This document shows, piece by piece, positions 28,596-36,756 of a stretch of 64,000 bases of DNA (position 1 is its first letter; every line of letters starts with the position of its first letter). The notes under the pieces are model-generated. The model worked only from the letters and a program-made list of their open reading frames with translations. It was not told the DNA's origin and did no database searches. Source of the stretch: an uncultured Dehalococcoidia bacterium (GTDB lineage Bacteria > Chloroflexota > Dehalococcoidia > Lucifugimonadales > UBA3495); NCBI GenBank assembly GCA_958296225.1, contig OY282456.1, forward strand, positions 1,240,001 through 1,304,000, read 5' to 3'. The position numbers and the translations under genes were made by a program.

Positions 28596-28643
28596 AAGCC
28601 CTTTCGCCTGCTATGTCGTGCGGGCGCGGCGCATCAGGTATCG

Positions 28644-28649
28644 TATAAT
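28644..28649 (+). promoter_or_regulatory. -10 box for the surface-protein gene
   Basis: Perfect TATAAT 94 bases before ATG 28743, with no convincing -35. The leader has two nearly identical GGTCCAGG[TC]ACGGTT segments (28700-28716, 28717-28731). Confidence 0.4.
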
Positions 28650-28742
28650 TTACTCACGCAGTCGCCGGCTGGCCCGAAATGGCCCTGATACCAAACCCGG
28701 TCCAGGTACGGTTACGGTCCAGGCACGGTTGAGGAATATGCT

Positions 28743-31331
28743 ATGCCCACTACTGCCAGCGGGGTACCAACCGGCGCCAGCGCCGCCCGGCCATCCGGGG
28801 GCGGGCTGTGGCTGGGCGTGGCCGTGGCATTGGCAATGACGCTGGCGGCGCTGGCGGTTCTGGGCGCCAGCGCCGGGACGGCCGGGGCGGCGCCATCGGG
28901 CCAGGCCACCACATCGGGCCAGGCCACCACAACGGGCCAGGCTACCACTACCCTCTGCCGGGCTCTGGAGCTTGACCAGCGCCGGGATACCACGCCGGGC
29001 GAAACTTTCAACCTTAAGCTGGAATTGACCCCGGACGGCTGCAATCCGGCGGTCAACGGGTGGCCGCAGCACGAAATCAACATCAGCCTGCACGAGGATA
29101 TTGGCCTGCCCTCGGGGTTTGACAAGGATGATATCCGCTTTGCCGCCGGGCAGCGGTTTAACCTGGAATGGGCCGACATCGACCGCGGCGACGATGGCGA
29201 CCCCCACGAAATTACCCTGCCCGGCTGTTCCCAATGGCGCGCCGGCTCCAGCGACCGCGATGTTTGCGGGGCGGCGCGGCTGCCGGTAAGCATCCAACTG
29301 CGCGGGCTGCGGCTGCCGGACAAGCCCGACGGCGACGGGTACCGGGTAACTGTCCGCTGGGGAGACGGCGAAACTTTCGCGGATACCGTCGGCGTGGATG
29401 CCACGCTGGAAGTTTCGGGGGATAACGAGGTTGGCTACGGCCAAAAGGCGCGGTTCCGGGGCTTCGGGTTCAGCGACGGGCTGACCGTCAACCTGTACGC
29501 CCGGCCCGGCGCCAGCTCCGTCTCTTGCCGCAGCCGGGCGGGCGACTGGCGGGATGCCGGTTCGGCGTTGGTCGGCACGGACTATAGCTTTACGATTGAC
29601 ACGGATATTACCACCGCGACTTTCCCACGGGCCGGCAAATATCAGATTTGCGCGGCGGACGGGGCCGGCGTGGTCAATGTCAACTCCGTTGACATTAAGG
29701 TAACCGCCGGGCTGGAATTAACCGGCGGCAATGCCGAAGCGCGGCCGGGCGGCAGCGTTACCCTGCGGCTGACCGGCGGCCAGGGCTTGCAAATAGTAAA
29801 CGTTTACGTCGCCGGCCGGCCTTTGACCGGTGGCTGGAGCCACGCCGGCAATACGCTGACGGTAACGCTCCCGCCGGGCCTTGCCGGAACGGTCAGCGTG
29901 CGCGCCGAGTTCCGGGACGGCAGCTCGGTGTCGGCCAACGTCACCATCGGCAACGTTGAGCTCAGCGTGAGCGGCGTCAGCGCAGCCGGGGCCGGCCTGG
30001 GGCAGAGCCTCTTTGTTTCCGCCGACTACCTGGCCGGCAATGAAGTCCGCCAGGTCAGCCTGGGCGGCGTGCGGCTGGCCTTTCTGGACGGCGACCGCAT
30101 TTATGAAAGCGGCCAATATCCCAAAGTCAACCGGGGGCGGTTCAATGCCGGCGTGGTCATCGCCGACGCCGGCGGCAATATCACCCCCGACCTGATTAAT
30201 AAGTTTCTGACCGGCAACGGCGCGGCGACGCTGGAGATTACGGACAGCGCCGGCGTGAAAGCCAAAGCGCAGGTGAAACTGGCCCAGCCGTCGGTGGCGA
30301 TAGACCAGGCATCCGGGCCGCTGACGGCCGGCGCAACGCTTACCCTCCGCGGGCAGAACTTCCCGCCGGAACGGGGCTACTACAACAATGCCCCGATTAA
30401 GGTGGACATCAACGGGCGCACGGCGTGCAACATCTATAGCGAGAGCGGTTCGTGGCAGTGCGACTACAAGATTCCCCGCCGCCTGGAGCCGGGGCAGCGC
30501 ATCAACGTGGTAGTCAGCATTGACGACTACCCGCTGCGCAGTCTCACCGCCGACCTGAAACTAGAGGTGGAGCCGCCGGGCCTGAAAGCCAGTCCGCAAT
30601 CGCTCCGGGTTGGCGAGCCCTTCACGGTGACGGTGACCGGGCTGGAACGGTTTATTGAAGGCTACTATATTACGGTCAGCAATGGGCCAAACTTGCGGTT
30701 TGACGGGGAGACCCGGTTCCGTTCCGACGGTTCCGGCAGATTTTCCGGCGCCACCGTCATTGAGGCCGATTATCACCGGGACGTAACCGCCAGCGGCGAG
30801 TTCCCGGCAACGCTGCGGGTGCGCGACTACGATAAGAAGTCCACCGGCGCCTTTGTCCTGGTGACGCTGCAGCGGGCCACCTGGCGGCCGCCGGCGACGG
30901 CCACCCCGCTGCCAACGCCGACGCCATTGCCAACGGCCACCCCGCTGCCGACGCCGACGCCGCTGCCAACGGCCACCCCGGAACCGACGGCCACACCGCT
31001 GCCGACGCCAACCCCGACACCCGTGCCGCCCACGCCAACCCCGGAGCCTACCGATACTCCCCTGCCGCCCACGCTGACGGCAACGCCCATCCCGCCGCCT
31101 ACCATCGACCGCGCGGCCATTGCGGCGACCGTTACCGCCGCCGTGGTGGGCGAAACCGGCGCCCGCGACCGGCCGGTGAGCGCCGAGTCAACGGACGACG
31201 GCGATAACATTTTGACCATCGTGCTGGTGGCGATGACGCTAATCGTCGCACTGGCCGCGGCCGCAGTCGTTATCCTGCTGCTGATGCGGCGGCGGCCGCC
31301 GGCGGCTCCCGAAAGCCCCGCAGCGGAATAG
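28743..31331 (+). CDS. Large surface protein, beta-domains plus Pro/Thr stalk
   Basis: An 862-residue exported protein. Residues 20-50 are a signal peptide (LWLGVAVALAMTLAALAVLG). Three tandem GQATT(S/T) units follow (about 52-69). The body (70-720) is a series of beta-sandwich modules resembling IPT/TIG or Ig-like repeats with spacing near 100 residues. Residues about 720-790 form a TPLPTPTPLPTA stalk. A C-terminal membrane helix (about 820-845) ending in RRRPP anchors it. No LPxTG-type site is seen. AGGA lies 7 bases before ATG 28743. It is the lone plus-strand gene, divergent from the Uma2 operon and convergent with the second Uma2. Probably an adhesin or envelope scaffold. Confidence 0.75.
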   Translation: MPTTASGVPTGASAARPSGGGLWLGVAVALAMTLAALAVLGASAGTAGAAPSGQATTSGQATTTGQATTTLCRALELDQRRDTTPGETFNLKLELTPDGCNPAVNGWPQHEINISLHEDIGLPSGFDKDDIRFAAGQRFNLEWADIDRGDDGDPHEITLPGCSQWRAGSSDRDVCGAARLPVSIQLRGLRLPDKPDGDGYRVTVRWGDGETFADTVGVDATLEVSGDNEVGYGQKARFRGFGFSDGLTVNLYARPGASSVSCRSRAGDWRDAGSALVGTDYSFTIDTDITTATFPRAGKYQICAADGAGVVNVNSVDIKVTAGLELTGGNAEARPGGSVTLRLTGGQGLQIVNVYVAGRPLTGGWSHAGNTLTVTLPPGLAGTVSVRAEFRDGSSVSANVTIGNVELSVSGVSAAGAGLGQSLFVSADYLAGNEVRQVSLGGVRLAFLDGDRIYESGQYPKVNRGRFNAGVVIADAGGNITPDLINKFLTGNGAATLEITDSAGVKAKAQVKLAQPSVAIDQASGPLTAGATLTLRGQNFPPERGYYNNAPIKVDINGRTACNIYSESGSWQCDYKIPRRLEPGQRINVVVSIDDYPLRSLTADLKLEVEPPGLKASPQSLRVGEPFTVTVTGLERFIEGYYITVSNGPNLRFDGETRFRSDGSGRFSGATVIEADYHRDVTASGEFPATLRVRDYDKKSTGAFVLVTLQRATWRPPATATPLPTPTPLPTATPLPTPTPLPTATPEPTATPLPTPTPTPVPPTPTPEPTDTPLPPTLTATPIPPPTIDRAAIAATVTAAVVGETGARDRPVSAESTDDGDNILTIVLVAMTLIVALAAAAVVILLLMRRRPPAAPESPAAE

Positions 31332-31340
31332 GCAATGCCC

Positions 31341-31394
31341 CGTCAACGATCAAGCCGGGCCGTCACCCGGCGGCCCCCGGCTTTATCGTTGACG
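31341..31394. terminator. Long two-part hairpin between convergent genes
   Basis: CGTCAACGAT (31341-31350) pairs with ATCGTTGACG (31385-31394), and AAGCCGGG with CCCGGCTT (31352-31359, 31376-31383), with a single mismatch between the two stems. It overlaps the Uma2 stop and follows the surface-protein stop by 10 bases. A likely bidirectional terminator. Confidence 0.7.
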
Positions 31395-31973
31395 GCGGAA
31401 CGCCTCGGCCAGCGGTATCGCCAGCCCCGGCAGCAGCGCCGTGGTCAGCGTGCCGCCGGCGGACGGCGCGGCCCGTTCCACGTAGCAGCCATCCTGCAAT
31501 TCCAGCAGCGTCGCCGCCTCGTTGCGCCAGTCGCAAATCCAGTATTCGGGTATCCCCGCTTCGGCGTACACCTGCCGTTTCCGCACCAGGTCGCGGCTGC
31601 GGTCGCTGGACAAGACTGCCACCACAATATCCGGTACGCCCTCAACCATCAGGTCGCTCACGGTGGCCGGGTTGCCCCGCAGGATGATGGCAAGGTCCGG
31701 AATGAATAGCCGGGGCCGCTCCGACGGCAGGGCAATGACAACATCCTGCCACACTTCGGCCGGCGGCTCCGCAAAGCCCTTGAGGTAGTCTTTGCAATAG
31801 TAAAACAACTCGCCCTGCGCCAACTGGTGCCCCAACCGCGGCCTCGGCATTATGTACAGCTCTCCGTCGTCCAGCTCCGGCTTGCGCTTGTCGTCCGGTT
31901 CCGGAAAATCCATTTCCAGGTACTCGGCGACGGACAGCCGCATCCCCGACCGCAATTTCGTTGGCGTCGTCAT
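31383..31973 (-). CDS. Uma2 family protein, catalytic Glu replaced by Ala
   Basis: A 196-residue paralogue of the Uma2 protein at 27948, sharing KRKPELDDGELYIMPRPRLGHQ, PDLAIIL and the RDLVRKRQVYAEAGIPEYWICD end. At the position of the acidic catalytic Glu, VVEVLSSD is changed to VVAVLSSD (GAG to GCA, two base changes). This should abolish metal-dependent cleavage, if the PD-(D/E)XK assignment holds. ATG 31973 (MTTPTK) is chosen by matching the paralogue and because AGGA lies 9 bases before it. It follows the surface-protein gene in convergent orientation. It could be an inactive regulator or an early-stage pseudogene. Confidence 0.82.
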   Translation of the reverse strand: MTTPTKLRSGMRLSVAEYLEMDFPEPDDKRKPELDDGELYIMPRPRLGHQLAQGELFYYCKDYLKGFAEPPAEVWQDVVIALPSERPRLFIPDLAIILRGNPATVSDLMVEGVPDIVVAVLSSDRSRDLVRKRQVYAEAGIPEYWICDWRNEAATLLELQDGCYVERAAPSAGGTLTTALLPGLAIPLAEAFRRQR

Positions 31974-32029
31974 CAGCAATATCCTGTCCAATGACCGATT
32001 AGCCCAGTGGGCGCGTATGGGCGCCGGCG

Positions 32030-33469
32030 CTAGGCGTCCTTGGTCAGGTTGGTCAGAAACTCGGCGTTGCTGCGCGTGCGCGCCAGCCGCTCCAGCACCC
32101 GCTTGGTGGCATCGCCCATGTTGGACGAATCGCCGCCGGAAGCCAGGGTCACCATCCGGCGCAGCAGCCAGATTTGGGGCACGGTTTCAGCGTCGTAGAG
32201 CAGCTCCTCCCGCCGGGTGCCGCTGCGCACCACGTCAATGGCCGGGAAATAGCGCTGGTCGGCCAGGCGGCGGTCCAGGTGCAGCTCCATATTGCCGGTG
32301 CCTTTAAACTCCTCGTAGATTACCTCGTCCATCCGGCTGCCGGTGTCCAGAAGGCAGGTGGCGATGATGGTCAGCGAGCCGCCCTCCTCCAGGTTGCGGG
32401 CGGCGCCGATAAACCGCTTGGCCGGGTACAAAGCCGCCGGGTCGATGCCGCCGGAGAGGGTGCGCCCGGAGGTGGGCAGAGCCAGGTTGTAGGCGCGGGT
32501 CAGACGGGTGATGCTGTCCAGCAGGATGACCACATCCCGCCCCGTTTCCGTCATGCGTTTGGCCCGCTCCACGGCCAGCTCCGCCACCCGGCATTGCTCT
32601 TCCACCGACTCGTCAAAGGTGGATGCGAATACGTCCCCCTTGACCGCGCGGCGCATTTCGGTAACTTCCTCGGGACGCTCGCCGATGAGCACGACCATCA
32701 GCATCACGTCGGGCCGGTTCTCCGTGATGGCGGCGGCGATTTGACGCAGCACCGTAGTCTTGCCAGCCTTGGGCGGCGACACTACCAGGCCGCGCTGACC
32801 CAGGCCGATGGGCGCGAAAAGGTCAATCATGCGGGAGGACAACCCGCCCTGGGGGTGTTCAAGTACGATGTGGTCGTTGGGGAAAATGGGCGTCAGCGAC
32901 TCGAAAATGCGGCGGGAACCGGGCTTCTGCTGCTCCGAGTCCGCCAGGTTGATGCTGGTGGCGCGGGTCAGTGCGTAGCGGCGCTCGCCATCTTTGGGCG
33001 GGCGCACCGGCCCGGTTACGGTATCGCCGGTTTTCAGGTTGAAGCGGCGGATTTGGGCCTGGCCGGCGAACACGTCGCCGGAAACGGGCGGGTACTGCAA
33101 CGAGCGCAGCAGTCCGTGGCCGGCGTCCATCACCTCCAATATGCCGGTGGCGACCAGCAGGTTGCGGTTGGCAGCGGACTGCCGCACGCGCTGGAACAGG
33201 ACATCGCGGCCCAGGTCGGCCAGGGTGCCGTCATCGCGGAGGCCCACTTCGGGAGCCAGTTCAACTAGCTGCTCCTGGGTCATGGCGGCCAGGTCGGCAA
33301 TGTCAACCGGCCGTCCCTCGTGGGCGCCGTTGGCGTATGGGGCAGCCCCGTCCGGCGATTCGTCGGCGCGCGGGTCGGCAACGGCGACGTCAGCGCCGGC
33401 GTCATCGCCGGACGGGGGGCGCCGGCGTCGGCGGGGAGCGGTATTGGTGGCGGGTCGGGCGCGGACCAT
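32030..33469 (-). CDS. rho: Transcription termination factor Rho
   Basis: A 479-residue hexameric RNA-dependent ATPase that ends transcription. The N-terminus (1-55) is basic and low-complexity (RRRRRP, Ala/Asp-rich). The RNA-binding cold-shock-like domain shows [14 protein letters not shown] and [10 protein letters not shown]. The motor domain has the Walker [11 protein letters not shown], Walker [16 protein letters not shown], the Q-loop and R-loop signatures, and [13 protein letters not shown]. It lies directly after the transaldolase gene (4-base gap), and pyrG is upstream on the same strand. The N-terminal extension resembles that of other high-GC organisms' Rho. No anomaly is seen. Confidence 0.96.
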   Translation of the reverse strand: MVRARPATNTAPRRRRRPPSGDDAGADVAVADPRADESPDGAAPYANGAHEGRPVDIADLAAMTQEQLVELAPEVGLRDDGTLADLGRDVLFQRVRQSAANRNLLVATGILEVMDAGHGLLRSLQYPPVSGDVFAGQAQIRRFNLKTGDTVTGPVRPPKDGERRYALTRATSINLADSEQQKPGSRRIFESLTPIFPNDHIVLEHPQGGLSSRMIDLFAPIGLGQRGLVVSPPKAGKTTVLRQIAAAITENRPDVMLMVVLIGERPEEVTEMRRAVKGDVFASTFDESVEEQCRVAELAVERAKRMTETGRDVVILLDSITRLTRAYNLALPTSGRTLSGGIDPAALYPAKRFIGAARNLEEGGSLTIIATCLLDTGSRMDEVIYEEFKGTGNMELHLDRRLADQRYFPAIDVVRSGTRREELLYDAETVPQIWLLRRMVTLASGGDSSNMGDATKRVLERLARTRSNAEFLTNLTKDA

Positions 33470-33473
33470 CTTG

Positions 33474-34133
33474 TCAGCCTCCGGATGCTTGTTGCCAGTC
33501 TTGCAGGAATCGCGCTAAACCGGCGTCGGTTAGTGGATGCTTTATCATCTGCGTCAATACGTTGTAGGGCACCGTGGCAATATGAGCGCCGGCCGCCGCC
33601 GCCGCCACGCAATGCCGCGCGCCGCGAATGCTGGCCGCCATCACCAGCGTCTCCACCGACTGCTCCCGGTACACGGCGACCATATCGCGCACCAGTTCCA
33701 TGCCGTCTTGCCCGATGTCGTCCAGGCGGCCCACGAAGGGGCTAACCACGGTGCTGCCGGCATTGGCCCCCAACAGAGCCTGATTGACCGAAAATACCAA
33801 AGTCTGGTTCACCTGTATCCCGTCGCGGGCCAGTACGCTGATGGCCTTGAACCCTTCCTCGGTGCTGGGAATCTTCACCCAGGGGTTGGGAATCCACTCC
33901 GCAATGTCGCGGCCTTCCGCAATCATCCCGGCGGCGTCGGCGCTGACCACCTCCACCGATATGGGGCCGTCGATGATGTCGGCGATTTCCTGCACCGCCG
34001 CCCGGTAGCCGGCGGAACCACCGATACCCTCTTTCGCGGCCAGCGACGGGTTGGTGGTAACCCCGGAAACCACGCCCAGCTCGGCGCCGCGTCGAATCTC
34101 GTCAATATTAGCCGTGTCCAGAAACAGTTTCAC
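33474..34133 (-). CDS. Transaldolase/fructose-6-phosphate aldolase-like
   Basis: A 219-residue TIM-barrel aldolase of the short transaldolase class (TalC/FSA), which transfers dihydroxyacetone units between sugar phosphates or cleaves fructose-6-P. The N-terminus MKLFLDTANIDEI and VSGVTTNPSLAAKEG are typical. The Schiff-base lysine lies in WVKIPSTEEG (Lys87), followed by QTLVFSVNQALLGANAG and SPFVGRLDDIG. Length and motifs match the family. Whether it is transaldolase or FSA is not decided by sequence alone. It sits between pyrG (125 bases) and rho (4 bases), so its co-transcription with rho is likely. The start fits GGAGGGTG just upstream. Confidence 0.9.
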   Translation of the reverse strand: MKLFLDTANIDEIRRGAELGVVSGVTTNPSLAAKEGIGGSAGYRAAVQEIADIIDGPISVEVVSADAAGMIAEGRDIAEWIPNPWVKIPSTEEGFKAISVLARDGIQVNQTLVFSVNQALLGANAGSTVVSPFVGRLDDIGQDGMELVRDMVAVYREQSVETLVMAASIRGARHCVAAAAAGAHIATVPYNVLTQMIKHPLTDAGLARFLQDWQQASGG

Positions 34134-34216
34134 AACTTCACCCTCCTGGGTTTAGGCGCCCGCCCCCGCTGCGGAACAGCATCGGCAAGCCGGGCCGCCG
34201 GCGCCTGTCTTTACCA

Positions 34217-34244
34217 ACTCCCCCGCAGCCAAACTGTGGGGAGT
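34217..34244. terminator. Hairpin between pyrG and transaldolase genes
   Basis: ACTCCCC (34217-34223) pairs with GGGGAGT (34238-34244) around a 14-base loop, 15 bases after the pyrG stop. There is no U tract on either strand, so its role as terminator is uncertain. Confidence 0.35.
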
Positions 34245-34258
34245 CCTTATGCTAAAAA

Positions 34259-35914
34259 CTACTGGGCCGAAAAAGACCACCCGCCGGCGCGGTGGAAAGG
34301 CAGCTGCTTCCCTTCCCTGACCGTGTGCTGCGCCTCTCCAATGAGCGCGCAGAACAGCGGATGCGGGCGGTTGGGACGGGATTGAAACTCCGGGTGGAAT
34401 TGCACGCCGACCATAAAGGGGTGGTCGGGCACTTCCGCCGCCTCCACCAGTTCGCCATCGGGAGACAGGCCGCTCATCACCATGCCCGAGGCTTCCAGCG
34501 ATTCGCGGTACTTGTTGTTGACTTCGTAGCGGTGGCGATGGCGTTCCATCACTTCAGGGACGGCATACGCCTGGGCCGTGCGAGTGTTGCTCTGGGTGCG
34601 GCAGGGATATTGCCCCAGCCGCATGGTGCCGCCCAGGTCGGTGATGCCCTTCTGGCCGTGCATAATGTCGATGACCGGATGCTCGCAGCCCGGGTCCAGT
34701 TCGGACGAGTTCGCCCGCTTCAGGCCGGTTACGGCCCGCGCCCAGTCAATCACCATAACCTGCATCCCCAGGCACAGGCCCAGGTAAGGCACGCCTTTAT
34801 CCCGGGCGTAGCGGCTGGTGTCCACCATCCCCTCCACGCCCCGGGAGCCAAACCCGCCGGGCACCACGATGCCGCTGACGTCCTTCAGGTAAGCGTCGGG
34901 GCCGTCGCGCTCCACCGCTTCGGAGTGGACCCACCGCACTTCGGCCCTCAGGCCGCACGATGCGGCGGCGTGGCGCAGGGCCTCGCGCACCGACATATAA
35001 GAGTCGGGATATTCCACGTACTTGCCCACCACAGCGATAGGAACTATGCCCTCGGCGGCGTTCATACGGTCCACCAGGCTGCTCCACTCGTCCAACTGGC
35101 CCTGCCCGTCCAGAGCCAGTGCCTGGGAAAGACACCGGCCGACGCCGAAATGTTCCATAATCAGCGGCACTTCGTACACGTTGCCCACGGTGGGCATTGG
35201 AAACACGGCCTCGGTTTCAACGTCGCAGAACAGCGAAAGCTTTTCCTGGATGCCGCCGGTAATTTCAGTGTCGCTGCGGCAGATAAGGGCATCGGGCTGG
35301 ATGCCGATGCTGCGGAGTTCCTTGACGCTGTGCTGGGTAGGTTTGGTTTTCAATTCCTCGGACGCCGAGATGTAAGGCAGCAGGGTAAGGTGCATATAAA
35401 AGACATTGTTGCGGCCCACCGTGTTGCGCATCTGCCGGATGGCTTCCAGGAAGGGCAAGCCTTCAATGTCGCCCACGGTGCCGCCCACCTCAACCACCAC
35501 CACGTCGGCGTTGGATTTGGCGGCCAGGCTGATCAGCCGGTCTTTAATTTCGTTGGTCAAGTGGGGCACGGTCTGAATGGTGCCGCCCAGGAAATCGCCC
35601 CGGCGCTCGCGGGTGATTAACTCCAGATAGGCTTGGCCGGCGGTTACGTTGCTGTCGCGGGTCAGTTCCACATCAATGAAGCGTTCGTAGTGGCCCAGGT
35701 CAAGGTCGGTTTCACCGCCGTCTTTGGTTACGAACACCTCGCCGTGCTGGTAGGGGGACATGGTGCCCGGATCCACGTTGAGATACGGGTCCAGCTTGAT
35801 AACGGTTACGGAGAGACCCTGACTTTTCAGGATGCGGCCAATGGAGGCAACGCAGATGCCCTTGCCAATGGAGCTAACCACGCCCCCGGTTACGAAAATG
35901 TACTTAGTGGGCAT
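34259..35914 (-). CDS. pyrG: CTP synthase
   Basis: A 551-residue enzyme converting UTP to CTP with glutamine and ATP. The synthetase domain has KYIFVTGGVVSSIGKG (4-19) with the GKG nucleotide loop, the EVGGTVGDIEGLPFLEAIRQM UTP-site stretch and LDPYLN. The glutaminase domain shows the nucleophile in LGLCLGMQ and the His-Glu pair in VQFHPEF. The C-terminus ends with a PFHRAGGWSF tail. A strong TTGACA/TATAAT promoter lies about 190 bases upstream with a hairpin in the leader, so attenuation-type control is possible but unproven. It is the first gene of the pyrG-tal-rho set. Confidence 0.96.
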   Translation of the reverse strand: MPTKYIFVTGGVVSSIGKGICVASIGRILKSQGLSVTVIKLDPYLNVDPGTMSPYQHGEVFVTKDGGETDLDLGHYERFIDVELTRDSNVTAGQAYLELITRERRGDFLGGTIQTVPHLTNEIKDRLISLAAKSNADVVVVEVGGTVGDIEGLPFLEAIRQMRNTVGRNNVFYMHLTLLPYISASEELKTKPTQHSVKELRSIGIQPDALICRSDTEITGGIQEKLSLFCDVETEAVFPMPTVGNVYEVPLIMEHFGVGRCLSQALALDGQGQLDEWSSLVDRMNAAEGIVPIAVVGKYVEYPDSYMSVREALRHAAASCGLRAEVRWVHSEAVERDGPDAYLKDVSGIVVPGGFGSRGVEGMVDTSRYARDKGVPYLGLCLGMQVMVIDWARAVTGLKRANSSELDPGCEHPVIDIMHGQKGITDLGGTMRLGQYPCRTQSNTRTAQAYAVPEVMERHRHRYEVNNKYRESLEASGMVMSGLSPDGELVEAAEVPDHPFMVGVQFHPEFQSRPNRPHPLFCALIGEAQHTVREGKQLPFHRAGGWSFSAQ

Positions 35915-36030
35915 AAGCGCTTAAACAAACCGAAGGCTGCATATCCAGTCAGGAGCCGCCTTGCGCGCCGCTGGCCGCCAACCGGCGCCGCCAACAAAAA
36001 CCGCATTGTATCATCAGGAGAGCCGCTCAA

Positions 36031-36048
36031 TGCCGGGCATTCCCGGCA
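36031..36048 (-). promoter_or_regulatory. Perfect hairpin in the long pyrG leader
   Basis: TGCCGGG (36031-36037) pairs with CCCGGCA (36042-36048) around a 4-base loop. It lies in the roughly 185-base leader between the predicted promoter and pyrG. A TGATACAAT box (36005-36013, minus) offers a second possible start downstream of it. Regulatory role inferred only. Confidence 0.35.
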
Positions 36049-36106
36049 CGACGCCAAGGGAAGCGGGAGAACAATCTCCGCGTCGTAACCGTTCTCTGAC
36101 GCGCGT

Positions 36107-36136
36107 ATTATAAGCGGTCGTTTTTTGCCGTGTCAA
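36107..36136 (-). promoter_or_regulatory. Near-consensus sigma-70 promoter for pyrG
   Basis: Minus strand: perfect TTGACA (36131-36136), 18 bases, perfect TATAAT (36107-36112), with an A-rich spacer. This is the closest match to consensus in the window. The first gene downstream is pyrG at 35914. Confidence 0.65.
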
Positions 36137-36154
36137 ACTTTACCTTCGCCGGGG

Positions 36155-36313
36155 GTAGCGTTCCGTTTCAGGTAGCCGTACCTTGCCGTCATTCCAGCGC
36201 CAGCCGGAATCCACCAAACCTCCATCGGAAAAATCCTGTCCATCTTGTCCATTCCATCGCTGTAAATCCATCGCTGCAAAAAACGGACTCAAACCACCTG
36301 CATTGCAACGCTG
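36155..36313. repeat. Palindromic GTAGCGTTCCG element, copy A
   Basis: The left end reads GTAGCGTTCCGTTTCAGG (36155-) and the right end AAACCACCTGCATTGCAACGC (to about 36311), an imperfect 23-bp inverted pair. The interior contains GTCATTCC..GGAATCC and the CCTGTCCATC motif. It is followed after 13 bases by a second copy in the same orientation. Confidence 0.65.
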
Positions 36314-36326
36314 TCGTTCCCCGGGG

Positions 36327-36468
36327 GTAGCGTTCCGTTTTAGGTAGCCGTACCTTGCCGTCATTCCGGCGTCAGCCGGAATCCGCCAAACCCCCATCGG
36401 AAAAATCCTGTCCAGCCTGTCCATCCCTGTAAAAAACGGACTCAAGCCACCTGAATTGCAACGCAACC
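36327..36468. repeat. Palindromic GTAGCGTTCCG element, copy B
   Basis: It starts with GTAGCGTTCCGTTTTAGG and ends CCACCTGAATTGCAACGC. It shares about 130 interior bases with copy A (CGTACCTTGCCGTCATTCC and onward), so A and B form a tandem duplication. Confidence 0.65.
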
Positions 36469-36514
36469 GTTCGCCGGGTCCCGGCCTGTGCCAAGCCGCA
36501 ATTTCCCGCCTCCG

Positions 36515-36625
36515 GCCGCGCGCGGTCATTCCCGATTGCGCCGGAATCCGGCACGGCCCAATCAGTAAAATCCTGTCCATCCTGTCCATCCCTGTAAATT
36601 CGTAACTCCCGACCTTGACTTTGCG
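36515..36625. repeat. GTCATTCC/CCTGTCCATCC dispersed repeat copy
   Basis: Contains GTCATTCCCGATTGCGCC, GGAATCC, AATCAGTAAAATCCTG, two CCTGTCCAT units and CCCTGTAAATTCGTAAC. The same order is seen at 11257, 25156 and 52378. The 842-base stretch 35915-36756 otherwise contains only the repeats above and the pyrG leader. Confidence 0.55.
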
Positions 36626-36756
36626 CCGGCCCTGGTCGCCGGGTCCGGGCAATCGCCGGCTTTCGGACATTTCGTTGCATTCGGTATGATAAACTAACCG
36701 CCGATTTCATTCGGGCCGCCGGTTTAGACCCCGGCCGCGCCCTGACAAGGTTGCCT

